Shown here: piece after piece, positions 10,689 to 23,000 of the stretch | How the letters are laid out: each line of letters opens with the position of its first letter | Numbering within the stretch: the first letter of the stretch is position 1 | Assembly: GCA_947184155.2 (NCBI GenBank) | Contig: CAMXCT020001114.1 | Span: 411,471 to 475,470, forward strand | DNA from: Cladocopium goreaui | Taxonomy: Eukaryota; Sar; Dinophyceae; Suessiales; Symbiodiniaceae | Length of the DNA stretch: 64,000 bases | Reading direction: 5' to 3' | The notes under the pieces: model-generated | What the model was told of the DNA's origin: nothing | Seen by the model: the letters and a program-made list of their open reading frames with translations, nothing else | The model's database searches: none | Program-made: the position numbers and the translations under genes

Positions 10689-13600
10689 TTGCCATGGCTG
10701 GGGGAACATTCATGTCGACCAGATCAGCTCCCAAATGCTGTAAGTACTCCAACTTGCAAAGGACGATTAGCTAACACACAGCATTTTGGCTTGAATAAGG
10801 GTGGAAGTGGTAATATGGTTGATCGATTACGCACCCTTCAGACTCTTGAAAGTGGTATGGCGACTGTGTCCGGGCAGAACCCGGACCACAGTGGAGATTT
10901 GGATGCCCAAATCGCAGTTTCTTGATTTAATTTTTTTTGTATGTCTTTGATATGGGCATGCATTATATTATTCCAGTGTACCTGATTCAACATCTCAGCC
11001 GGCCCGAGGCTGCCCAAGCCAAGATTCGCCAATTACAACGAGAGCTCGGCAATTCCACTGGTGTGGCCTCAGGAGCAGCCGCAGGCGCAACCATTGTCAG
11101 GGTTTGCGGGATGTTGCTGCTGCTGTATGAAACCAGGGTATGATACTGGACCCATATTATATATAGAATATAGATTGAACATCGAGTGTTTTGTTCCAGG
11201 ACTTGGTGGTCCCAATCTCTATCATGAACCACGTGATGCTGGTCACTTTGCTGTGGGAAATTCATTGGCAACACCACCTTCAAAGGCGTCTATGAGTCCT
11301 CTTCCTCTGAACAGGGGTTGGTCTGCAGAAACTGTTGGCTCTTCGCTGACACCATCTCCTATGCCACAAGATGCGCAATCTCAGTGGGCAAGTCCTTGGA
11401 ACGCGCCCTTACAGACAGAGACAAGCACACCAAAAGAAACAGTAACAGCAAGTCCGACAGTAGAAACACCGAAAGGGACAGCAACACCAGCACTCCCAAG
11501 CCAGACTGCACTGCAGGAAGTAGAAGCAACACAGGTGCAACCAAGCCAGACTGAGCCAACACCAGAAGCTGCAACACCAATGCAGCCAAGCCTGAACGCA
11601 CCACCAGAAGCAAAAGCAACTCAGGTGGAGCCAAGCCAGACTACACCACCGGAAGTCAATGCACCACATGTGCAGCCAGGGTTATCACCAGAAGCTGCAA
11701 CACCAATGCAGCCAAGCCTGAACGCACCACCAGAAGCAAAAGCAACTCAGGTGGAGCCAAGCCAGACTACACCACCGGAAGTCAATGCACCACATGTGCA
11801 GCCAGGGCTATCACCAGAAGCTGCAACACCAATGCAGACAAGCCAGAACGCATCACTGGAAGCACATGCCACACCAATGCAGCCAAGCCAGAATGCACCA
11901 CAGGAAGCACCAACAACAACACTGGCGCAGCCAAACCAGACTACGCCACAGGGAGTATACGCAACACTGGTGCAACCAAGCCAGACAGCACCGCCACTTG
12001 CAGTTCCAACACAGGCAAGCCTGAGTGCACCAATGCCAGAAGCAGCAACAATGGGGCCAGCAGCGCCAAAGGCAACAACCGTGCAGCCAAGCCAGAACGC
12101 ATCATTGGAAGCACATGCAACACCAATGCAGCCAAGCCAGAACGCACCACAGGAAGCACCAACAACAACACTGGCGCAGCCAAACCAGACTGCGCCAGCG
12201 AGAGTAGACGCAACACAGGTGCAACCAAACCAGACAGCACCACCACTTGCAACACAGGCAAGCCTGAGTGCACCAATGCCACAAGCAGCACCAAAGGGGC
12301 AGGCAACACATGTGCCAGGAGGATCTTCCACAGACCTAGCAGTTGCTGATGGTAAAGTCAAACCTTTGGCTAACATCTATGAAGGAGGTTGCTATTGGCA
12401 GCCACTTGCATGCATTATAATGCATGTAAATATTTACTAAAATACAAGATGGGGCCCACAAGATAGCTAAGTTGGTTTATAAATGGTTTAAATATGGTTT
12501 ATGGTAGATATGTATTATAGTTAATTGGGATTATCATGGTTTATAAACCAACTTATAACTGGGAGGGCCCATCCTGTAGGAGTATCCAAAACCATTAAAA
12601 AAAGGGATCCCCCATTTTAACCCATATAATTCTGAAAAATATGAATATATCAATTTGGTGGGTTCCCGAATTCGAATGAAAAGTTTTTGATATTCAATGA
12701 ACATCGAACGTTGTGAGTCAAACTGTTAGACGTAAGTGGTTCAAGAAAATCTAGATACCTTTTAATTTGTGTCCTTATCTTCCCGGCCATTTGTCTGAGG
12801 ATGAAGCGGTACTTTAACCCGAACAAGAAGGATGGTCCTACAGCCAGCGCAGAAGCATTGAAGATCTTCAATGAGCCCGGTGGTAGCAACTTATCTTGTG
12901 ATACCACACATGCCACGGTAAAATCGTCCACATGATCAGCACTATTCTGACTACTCTGATGTCGCACTTGGTGCTGTCATATATATATATATAAAAGGTA
13001 TACCAAAATTTTGAGCATGTTACATTGCTCCGATCTGGATGGGGCCTGAGGTAAGAAGGTGAAGGAAATGTTGATCGCCAGCGGCGGAAACTTCCAGACG
13101 TTTGAACTGGAAGTGAAGAAAACGGTTTCAAAAACAGTTGAGAACGATCTTTGGGGTCAGTATGTCACTGAGACTTTTTTGAGCACCGAAAAAGGTTGGG
13201 ATACAGACATGATCGAGCATAGCAAAAATTGGGCGAAGAAACATGGTCATCATCGCTATAGCGAGATTCATGGTAAGGAAGAATGGAAAATTCCTTTAGT
13301 GGAATCGTTCAAATTCAGTGAGAAGCAACATGAAGAAACCAATGCATCGACATCAACTACTGAGCAGGACCGGGTTTTCACTGGCATGTGAAGTGGTGTC
13401 AGCATGTTCACCCCTTGTCAGCCCCACAGTCCTCGGATACTAGATATGTAGGAACGTCAGCGCCTGGGAGGACCCGAATGGTGAGATGCTGAATTTCAAT
13501 CTGTCGACGGACAGGGCCATGATTCTTGTAGCGCATTAGCCGGGTTGATACTTAAGACAGCACATGGCCCAACATTACATGACAATCCAGTTATCTTATT

Positions 13601-14829
13601 GGAACTAAGGACACCCAATGGCAATGGCAATGGCAACAGCAATGGCAGTGAACATGTTGATGAGACGCCTGCACCTAACAAGAAAGGTGGCTCAAAGACA
13701 TTGCCAATGGTTCAGAGGAATAACCCTTTTAGCCACTCAACCAATTTATGACCCTATATATTCGCTGCTGTAGTTTCTTCCCAATTGTGTCCCATTTTTC
13801 GCCTGCTCCCTGGGTCCCAAGGCCAGCTGGGCAGTTACATCACCATCCTTGGCGCACGACTCGACACGGCCGACGAACAGAAGGTCAGATCTGGGTACCT
13901 GGGGTTATACCCAAAACCATGCATATAGTTTAAAGATAGGATCTCCGATTTTAACCTACATTATATATATAAAAATGAAACTGTCTCGAATTGGGGGGAT
14001 CTAATGTACATCCAAGTAGTGTGGGTCTCGCACATGCATTCATGAACACTTAGGGAAAGCATCACGTGGCCCAACATCAGGAACGCATCCAAGCTGTCAA
14101 GACTGACAGGGCAAATTCGTTTCTGGGGTTGCATTAGTTCCAAGTGAACATCAATAGTCTAGGTCATTGTTGGCCAATTCTTTGCATGGGTCGCGCTCCA
14201 CTCCAATGATAGTTGCAAGGGTGATTCATAACCTGATCAATTTTTAAATGTTGTGTGTCGCCATGAACCAATCAAGCCTTCTAAGGACACTTGCTGATCT
14301 CGATGCCAGCCGTGCTGGGGTGGAAAAGGTTTACAACGAGTTGTTGGATTGGCAACAGAAGCTTGTTGGACAGGATGACCCTTCAAAGCCAGCCACTAAG
14401 TTGATGCATACAATGAACCTAGATCACGAATACTATATACAACTTATATCGATGAGAGATTTGCTATTTAAGGCAAACGAAAGACGAGCTGATCGAGGCG
14501 TTTGTTCGGGCTATGCAAGCGGATCTCAAGATGCAAAACAGTTTGAATAGAGCCAGGCTGGGTAAGTGAATGCATTTGTAAATTCTATATGATGTGAGCT
14601 AGATAATCACAACCCCAAATTTATAGCTGTTCCTTTCCCATCTGGCAGGAACTGCAAAGCTCCACGCGAGGCCAAGGCTAAGGCAGTGGCTCCCAAGCGC
14701 AAGGCTGCAGAGGAGCTCCCGGCGAGCACTCCTTGCAAGCGTCGCAAGAAGAAGCGTGGTGGTGCATCGTCAGCTCCATCCCCCGGACACCCTACCAAGA
14801 AGGTTAAGAAAACCAAGAAAACCAAGTAG
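10689..14829 (+). CDS. gene 3: KRYF-family nuclear protein, proline-rich
   Basis: Exons: about 10689-10916, about 11008-11140, 11200-12351, 12800-12879, 13051-13387, 13461-13527, 13557-about 13710, 13822-13883, 14286-about 14430, 14473-14556, 14649-14829 (TAG). The large exon 11200-12351 encodes P/Q/A/T-rich repeats. The next exons give MKRYFNPNKKDGPTASAEAL joined in phase to KKVKEMLIASGGNF and AWEDPNGEM, a block I recall from many Symbiodiniaceae proteins. Later exons are helical. The last exon is strongly basic (KRRKKKRGG, a KKVKKTKKTK end), like a nuclear localisation signal. The final intron fits only with a GC donor at 14557. The start codon is uncertain and some mid-gene phases (13710/13822, 13883/14286) were not reconciled. 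Function unknown. Confidence 0.65.
11560..12300 (+). repeat. proline-rich coding repeats in gene 3
   Basis: Degenerate units of the type QPSQTxPPEVxAxxV, QPSLNAPPEAKATQV and QPSQNAPQEAPTTT. Two adjacent blocks of about 125 bp (from about 11565 and 11690) are nearly identical, as are two later blocks (from about 11840 and 12100), so the array grew by segmental duplication. Likely a disordered linker. Confidence 0.8.
12444..12578. mobile_element. TIR element, family K
   Basis: About 40-bp imperfect inverted repeats, starting TACAAGATGGGGCCCAC and ending GGGCCCATCCTGTA, with AAGTTGGTTTATAAA inside each arm. It lies in an intron of gene 3, between the proline-rich exon and the KRYF exon. Confidence 0.65.
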
Positions 14830-15409
14830 TGAATCATGACCAACATGGTCACACAATCTTGTGCGATATTGAGCATTGGAGTTTGGTGGACCAATATCCT
14901 AGCAATTACGATCTTCAGATTACACACTACTAAGTCGCTATTGTTTCAAGGTGAACGATGCTCACAATATTTGGATTTTGGTTGCCATAGTGCAAACCTA
15001 CAGCTGCAGAGTTTGTGGCACAAAACGGGGTTCAAAAACGACCGTTATCGCTCTGCACAGATTTGTTCAAATTGGCGGGTCCTTGGTCCTCAATGCAAAT
15101 AGCAGCGAAGCCCTGGCAACCACTCTGTGGGAATTAATGGTTTAGGGAACAGGCAATGTGAATGCTCTATCCCATGGATTAGGTATGCTTCAAGCCGTTT
15201 GATGATGCCAGGTCACCTCTTAGAAGTGGATCATCGTGGTGATGACAGCCGCCAGTCTCATCTAGCTGTTCGTTCAGGGTTATTTGCTTGGTTCGTAGTT
15301 TGGAGCACCATCTATGTTGTCGATTAACACTGGTAGCTGCAGGCTACCGATTCAAGCTAGTTGTACCCTGATTGGCAGCCTAGCATGTGGACCCCTGCAT
15401 AAATCTTAG
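14830..15409. other. spacer or 5' exons of gene 4
   Basis: Open plus-strand stretches at 14951-15145 (contains CRVCGTKRG) and 15127-15327 may hold the first exons of gene 4. Phase into exon 15410-15589 could not be established. Confidence 0.35.
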
Positions 15410-18400
15410 GTACGGATAGTGATGCACAATGTGATGAGATCGCCGCAGAACTCTTAGAGGAGTACTTCACTGGTGTTTCTTGGCCAATGTGGCACGAGAC
15501 TTTTAACCAAACCACTGCTCATCCCCCAAAAAACAACTTAGGCTCAGAATGCAAAAAGATGTACCACATCGGCAAACAGGATTTGCAAGGTGAGAGGAAA
15601 AAGAGTCTTGCATATAATAGGTACCATTTTGGAGTTGACCTTCAAAATTTGGGATTATATTGCGAATACTTGGGCATGGATAAAACTTAACCATGTAGAC
15701 CATCAGAAATATTATTTTTAAAATTGATCCCAAAAAATAGTTGACCCAGAAATCCAATATATGCCATCACCAGAAACATTGTTCCAAAGTTGAGCTCTGT
15801 AAGCTTTGAGGGATAGGTTCCATGTTGGGTATGGCTGCCATATGCAAACGCTTAGGAAAAACCGATGATCTACTGTGGAAAATTGCCAAATGTTCTGGTC
15901 CAAAGGGTGGCCGGAATGCTTGCCGTGCTTTGCGGCGCCTGATCCAGCGAGAAGGTCTCAGTCTTGCAGTGGACCTTGACTTTGTGGAGCTGACCTGCCG
16001 GCGGAAGAAGCCAAAAATCCAGGATATCACCATTGAATGGCCTGTACTCCCAATGACTAATTGGGTACGCTTCCTTGCAAATGAGCACCCTCAACTTTTA
16101 CTAGGGGGCCATACTTGGCAACAGGATTGGAAAGGCTTGTTTACCTGGTTTTGGAACGTCTGGAAAGAAATGGAGCCGCATCATGAAATTTACAATAGTG
16201 GAAAACCATTGTCCAATTGCATACCCTTCCTGACGCATGGTGATGAGGGTCAAACACTTCGGAAAACAGCTTTCATGGTGCAATCGTGGCAGCCAATGAT
16301 CAGCTGGCAGGGGCCCGATGTGACAACCATGTCAGGGTTCCTTGGCTCATAAGTTTGAGGTATTGTTTTTAAGCCCGAGGTACCATTTAATATCCCACAC
16401 ACACATAATTATAATATATGGTTCAAGTGGTCCTTAGTGAACGATTTGTTTGTTCAGTTCCATGTGGTTCGCTCGTGAGAATATAAAAGATATACGAAAG
16501 GTGGCACAAATCATCAGGGTTTTCTGCGCCCATTGCTCAGGGCAAGCTTTTGCTCAAGGCTTCTCTACACGTGTATCTCAAGCTGGTGCTTTGCTGGGGA
16601 AAAAACCCTCAAACAGCTCAACAGGGCTTGGGTTTCTGAAATGCGTGAGCTATATGACAGTGGCATTGAGGAAGGAATTTCCATGGCACCAATGTTTCTT
16701 AAATCTATGAGTAGGGATCCTAGACATGAACCTCAAAGATTAACAACCGTTTTTTAGTGGCGCATTCATTGCAATACTTTATCTTGTGCGACTCAGTTGC
16801 TCCCATGGATGCTTCCTATCGGGTCAGCGACCACCCTTGCCTGCGGAGGTGAAGTCAGAGACCCTGTACCTGGTGTGGCTTGGTGGGAAAGGCGACTGGA
16901 AGTATCAAAGGGCAGTTACTTGGTAAGCACATGACAATGATTTTGTTGGAATCCACGGCTATAGCGCAATTTGGATCTCGGTGCATGGTTCCTGCAGTTT
17001 CAATAATAGCAAGGTTAAAGGCTAGGAGTAGCTATTTTTTCCCCACCTGCCAGGTGAGGGTTGTTAGATTTTATCAGAGCGCATGCCCGCCTCCTCCTCC
17101 GCCCTCTCCTCCTCCTCCTCCTTCACTAGCTGTCCTCCTCGCCCTCCTCCTCGCCCTCCTCCTCGCCTCCGCCTCTTCCACCTCCACTTCCGCCTTGCTC
17201 CACCTCCACTTCCGCCTCGCCAACCTTGCCAACTCGTCGCCAAACACTTCGCCAACTTCCCAGCTCAGTGCGCACTGCTGGACCTCAACCTGCGAGCTGC
17301 CCAGCTCAGTGTGCACCGCTGGACCTCAACCGGGGACCTGCCCAGCTCAGTGTGCACCGCTGGACCTCAACCGGGGACCTTCCCAGCTCAGCGTGCACCG
17401 CTGGACCTCAACCTGGGACCTGCCCAGCTCAGTGTGCACCGCTGGACCTCAACCTGGGACCTGCCCAGCTCAGTGTGCACCGCTGGACCTCAACGGCCAG
17501 ATAGAATGCCAGAAGATATGCCAGATGGAATGTCAGATAGAATGCCAGAAGATATGCCAGATAAAATGCCATGTGATATGCCAGATAGAATGCCAGAAGG
17601 TATGCCAGATAGAATGCCAGAAGGTATGCCAGATAGAATGCCAGAAGAAATGCCAGATAGAATGCCAGAAGGTATGCCAGATAAAATGTCAGATAGAATG
17701 CCACAAGATATGCCAGATAGAATCCCAGAAGATTTGCCAGATAATATGCCAGATAGAATGCCAGAAGATATGCCAGATAAAATGCCATGAGATATGCCAG
17801 ATAGAATGCCAGAAGATATGCCAGAAGATATGCCAGAACATATGCCAGGACATATGCCAGAAGATATGCCAGATAGAATGCCAGATAGAATGCCAGAAGA
17901 TATGTCAGAATATATGCCAGAAGATATGCCAGATAGAATGCCAGAAGATATGCCAGGACATATGCCAGAAGATATGCCAGATAGAATGCCAGATAGAATG
18001 CCAGAAGATATGTCAGAATATATGCCAGAAGATATGCCAGATAGAATGCCAGAAGATATGCCAGGACATATGCCAGAAGATATGCCAGATAGAATGCCAG
18101 ATAGAATGCCAGAAGATATGTCAGAATATATGCCAGAAGATATGCCAGATAGAATGCCAGAAGATATGCCAGTAAGAAAATGTATAAATGTCATGGTGGG
18201 GATCACACGAAGTAAAGTAAGTCAGCTGTAGATAGCAGCCCTTAAGGCTTAAGCCTTATCAAGTGCCAAACTGCAGGCTTTTGGTTTGAGAACTGGTTGG
18301 AAGAGCAAACGGATCTGCCACATGTGCAGCAGCAAGGTCACTTGGTCATCACGGGCAGGTCGTTTCCATGCACATACCGACCTCAATGTTGCAATGTTTC

Positions 18401-19588
18401 CAGTGATCCAGCATATTTCGTATGGTTGATACTGCAGATGGAAGAAATCCTGCACCAGCTTCGATACAAATAATGGGATATTATAATGGGATAAGCAATG
18501 GGCCATCTACCAACTAGTGCAGGATTTCTTCCATCCACAATACCTGTCATGATATATGGTATTAAATGGTGGTGGTTGTTTTTGAAAATAGACCATTTGT
18601 ATTCCGGGTTATTGATCATTACGTCAGGATTGGTGGAATCAAAAGGCAGATGCGCCGTGGAAACTGGAACGGCCTGGGGCCTCACCTTTCAAAAGTCGTG
18701 ATTGCCCTTTCTTTGATCTACCTCATGGTGATGATCCAACAAAAATCTTTACTGATGTGGCCCACACTTTCCATATCCATGGGGTTGGTGTGGACTTTGC
18801 AGCATCATCAGTGGTGCTTTGCTGTCGGAAGGGATTGTTTGGCACTGGCAAGTTGGATGCGTGCATCTATCGAGCCTACTGTGCATATATTGAGTACTGT
18901 GCGAAGTTCAAGAAAACAACGGCATGTAAACCTTGGAACGGGCATGACGACTTGGGAATGGCGAACAACAATGATTTTCCAAGTTCTATCAAAGGCAAGG
19001 GCTTCGATACGGCGTTGGTGTGTTCATGGGTCTCTGTTTTCTTGGAGTCTCAGGACAAGGGTTGCCAAAATTCATAGGACGGGCCTAGAGTTTCAAAAGT
19101 TATATTCCCTATAATGCACAAAACGGATTTTTGGGCATCAGAGTTGTTGGCCTCAGGATGTTGCTCACGATCCTGATTTACAGATGCTCAAGTTCACCGC
19201 GTCTCAAATCAACAATTTCTTTCGCCTTATGCACAGGTCAGGTTTTTGGATCGACCATCAAACGCGCCAAGAGGTGGTGCGATATGGAGAGTTGTGGGTG
19301 GAAGGGTACGCCAATTTGGCAGCCCGCATGGCTTCTCAAGGGCTTCTGCTGTATAGGGTACGGCCTAAATTGCACATGTTTGGGGAACTGGTGCTGAGCC
19401 TATACCAGGGAACAACTGGAACAATGAATGTCTTGACCACGAGCTGCTGGGCCGATGAAGATTTTATAGGAGTTGTGAGCCAAACATCACGAAGTTGCAG
19501 TAGAGGTATGACTGGTTTGGCCCTATCGTTTTCCACCCTGCAAAAATGCTTGGGCAGATACAAAATCCAATTTGCAAAGCTCAACTGA
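15410..19588 (+). CDS. gene 4: possible DDE-transposase-like family protein
   Basis: Exons 15410-15589, 15811-16336, 16541-16708, 16797-16911, 18277-18336, 18628-19053, 19157-19588 (TGA at 19586). Every junction keeps phase if GC (16912) and GA (16709, 19054) donors are allowed, which gives an open frame of about 630 codons. Conserved blocks I recall from the dinoflagellate family: FLTHGDEGQ, WLGGKGDW, RICHMC, FTDVAHTFHIHGVG, GKGFDTALVCSW, RPKLHMFGEL and WADEDFIG. The order D (HGDEG), D-x-x-H (TDVAHTF), PKLH and DED recalls DDE transposases of the CACTA/KDZ type, which is only an inference; the alternative is a host family of unknown role. The intron 16912-18276 carries the second satellite element. 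5' end not found. Confidence 0.65.
17035..18220 (+). repeat. satellite-bearing element, copy 2
   Basis: Same structure as 1848-3022: a 41-bp array at about 17260-17500 (six units) and a 12-bp array at about 17498-18172. Within the latter a 108-bp higher-order unit occurs three times (CCAGGACA at 17845, 17953, 18061). One plus frame stays open from the acceptor-like CCTGCCAG to the donor-like CCA|GTAAGA at 18172, so this copy could be spliced in as a 1.1-kb cassette exon. In the phase-consistent model of gene 4 it is intronic. Confidence 0.8.
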
Positions 19589-19883
19589 GAAAAAAAAGGC
19601 TAAGGGCATGGCTCCTCAGCATCTCGGTGATGGCATAGTTCATCACAGGTGTGTTTGCATCAGCAGGTGCACGGGTGGCCTACTATGGGTTGGTGGTTCC
19701 TGTATGGGGTAATCACTACAACCTCGACCTATTTTCCCAAAGATCGCCTTGTTTTTATTTTATGACTTCAACTCGCTGCGTTTTTGCTTGAAACGACTCA
19801 TTACCTTAAACGCCTAGAATTTTCCATGCAATGGAAGCTCCAGGTATATATATAATATATATATAATGTATATATATATATAC
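19589..19883. other. convergent gene boundary
   Basis: Gene 4 stops at 19588 on plus and the last candidate minus-strand exon ends at 19884, so about 300 bp separate two convergent arrays. It contains an AT-dinucleotide run near 19845-19882. No terminator motif is recognisable. Confidence 0.4.
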
Positions 19884-20078
19884 CTATAAATGATACCAGA
19901 ATTATTGGATTGAATCCCCATGGCTAGAGCCTTTAACCACCAGCCGCAGTCGCCTTCCACTTCATCGCATCGTTCTTTCAACGCTGCCCGTGCGAGCCGG
20001 CGCGATGGCGGAACCTCCGCAACGGAGGTTTGAAAAGAACCGTGGATCACCGTCATGAAGACACAAATCATCAAAGGT
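19884..20078 (-). CDS. candidate exon
   Basis: Acceptor GGGTAG at the upper end and donor TATAG|GTATAT at 19884. The frame gives [19 protein letters not shown] and a Trp-containing helix-like stretch. 195 bp, open throughout in this frame. A second frame is open for about 35 codons. Confidence 0.45.
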
Positions 20079-23000
20079 CTACCCAACAATAAATATGTGT
20101 GTATATACATATATATATATATACATAATACATATATAAATATATATGTATATTAATATTTATATACATACTTTATATACAATTATATACATATAATTAC
20201 ATTATATGCTGCATACACATGATCAAAGCTAGAGACCAAAGACATCATCCAATCTGAGGAGGCAACTGGCACGCAAAAGGCACTCAGCGCAACCCATGAC
20301 CTGAGGGCCACAGGCCACATCGACTGTATGCTGTTGTAATCGAGGCCTACAAAGGATGCCATTTTGATATTATCAATGGCCATTTCAGGAACCGATTGAT
20401 TGGAGGTACCTACCAAAAAAAAAGGCCTATTGTTTAGGCCTAAATTTCAGGGAATATCCCCAGAAAATATGGTCTTATATGCTACAGTACCTCCATTTTA
20501 GGATCCTGAAATTCCCAGTGATATTAGGAACTTCAGTCTTGGGCGATCCTCGGACCACTGGACCAACGTTTCTCTCATCTCCGAGCTCTCGGCAAGGCGA
20601 CGACAAGTCCGGCGCGACGAGCCATGCCATTCAGACATCTGTGCGACTTGATTTCAGTAAATGGCAGCAAACATATAGGCCATGGGTAAAAACCCATCCT
20701 GGTGGACATCAAAATAGCTGGTAAATTGCTGTTCATTGCCCCTAAAAAAGGTATCTATAGCTGATCCATAGCCATATCAACGAGCTGAGCCTGAAACAAA
20801 ACGGCGTGTCCTTTGGTGGTTTCAATCGGACGAATCGGAAGGATCATCCTCTATCCCTGGGGATGGCAAACAAACTATTGGAAACTACGAAACAGTTACC
20901 CTCTGGTAAACATACAAAAAGCAATTGAAAATGGCCATAGAAATAGTTGATTTTCCCACTAAACATGCTGATGTTCCATGATTATGTTAATTTACCAGAG
21001 GGTATTTGTTGCTAAATTCCCAGCTATCTCAAGTCTAGAACCACCACCTTGTCACTTGAACATGATCGTCATCATCGCAGCAACTCCAAGCTCAAGTCAT
21101 ACGTGGCATTGCCCGAAAAAAAACAAAAAAACGCACGTTTTTTAGTCATCGCGGATATGTATATATATATATATATATTATACTTTTTTGCGCACTTTCA
21201 GAAACCGCAGAAGTTTGGGTCAAAGTTGGTTGCAAAAAAACGAGATGTTTACCGACCAATGGTTGCACATCGTCCCAAATGGTCCCCATAGTCCCAAATT
21301 CCCGGTGTCAAAGTATGAACCATGGCCATATCGATTCAGATATATTACCCATGACGGATCCATGGTGCTGGTATATATGCTAACATGACTGGGGTATATT
21401 TGATGGGATCCATGTTACCATATATAGCAGCACCATGGATCCTATGGGTTATAGAGAATATTGATTATTGATGATTATTGTATATTGTCACTGTTGCCGA
21501 GTTATTATTGCTACGTTTCTTGTTTTTGCATGAGTTATTTTATTATTGTGACTACTAGATATACAATGCAGATCAATGCAGTACATTTCTCATCATCTCA
21601 TGGGCTCATGGTGAACCGCCCGCCTGATGACATGCTTGTGCTGCCAAATCAGCATTGGCTGGCGACAGGATTGCTGAATTTGAGATGGATCCGTGCAGAA
21701 GCTTGCCATATGTTGCAATATCCATTGTAATACCCTCTGGTAAACATACAAAAAGCTATGGACAATGGCCCAGTCGAAATAGTGTGGATTTACCTATTAA
21801 AAATGGTGATGTTCCATGGTTATGTAAACGTTTACCAGAGGGTATCCATTGTGTGCGTTCGAAACAGTGTGTTTTGTTTGGTCCCCCCTCTGCTGTTTTT
21901 TTTGGAACATGATGATTCACCAGTGGATGGACTGGCTGGAATGTGCTTTTCCCCCAATTTTCCAGATTTTTGTCCCCGCATTCCTAGAGAAATGGAGCTA
22001 AAAAAATGGGATGATGGGATTGAATATAAGACATACTTGTCTGAAAATAAACTATCAGCAAAATTCCATGGTTTATCACAAATCCTGTTTCCCTTTAAAC
22101 ATTTCCATGCGGGGTTCAATCCCCCATTATCATATTGGGAAGCAGCAACCAGCTAAATCGAAACAATGTTGCCCAACCAGGCCCAACCCAAGCCAGGTGT
22201 ACGCAAGGCGCTGGGAGTGAAAGGAAGCGTTCCGAAGGGTGGCCTCAAGAGAAGACTTTCTGTGAGTTGCGAGATGTTGCGAGTCAGCCACAAAATACAA
22301 AGTATTGGGGTGGTTAAATTCCAATATTTACTTGGTGTCGGCTTTTGTGAGCGATAAATTGACTGAGTCACCATGTTTGACTGAGCCACTTTATCACGAC
22401 GTGATGTTCAACTCTTCAACATAGGGAACACATGGAAACTCATAGAAACACACATTAATACTTGATGTTCCCAATTAAAGTCTCCATTTACACTGGATTT
22501 CCCAGTCAGCGACGTTCGAGTGAATGGCCTGGCAGCCAGTTGAACCAACAGAACTAAGCGGGTGATGAGTTGTCGTTGCAGATCCTCGAGGTTTATGTGG
22601 TGAAGCAATAAAAACAAGCAAAGGTCCCCAATTTGGATGGATTATGGGCATATCTGCCCCGTTTTGGGATAGTTTTTAAGAACCCCATATGGTCAGCTTA
22701 ACATATCCATTTGGAGGGAAAAAAGATAGATGAGTTTTGACCGTTTGTTGTCATTGGTGGTTTTTTTGTGGCATCATGAAAACTAGGTTTTATTCAGTAT
22801 CCCATAGGATCCATGGTGCTGCTATATATGGTAACATTTACCATCAATATAATTACCCCAAATGTTAGCATATATACCAGCACCATGGATCCTACGGGGT
22901 ATATACTTCCAGGATCTTCCAGTGTTTCAGTTCCAACATGTTCTAACGATCCAATGGATTGTCCCACCAATCATTCACCGAAAATGGGGCGTAAGAGGAC

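Noticed and set aside
11747..12376. A 209-codon minus frame opposite the proline-rich exon of gene 3
   Set aside because: Shadow of the repeats; rich in Cys/Gly/Ala with no domain, while the plus frame fits a spliced gene.
17429..18206. Minus-strand frames of 119 and 238 codons in the second satellite copy
   Set aside because: Same periodicity effect as in copy 1; no non-repeat domain.
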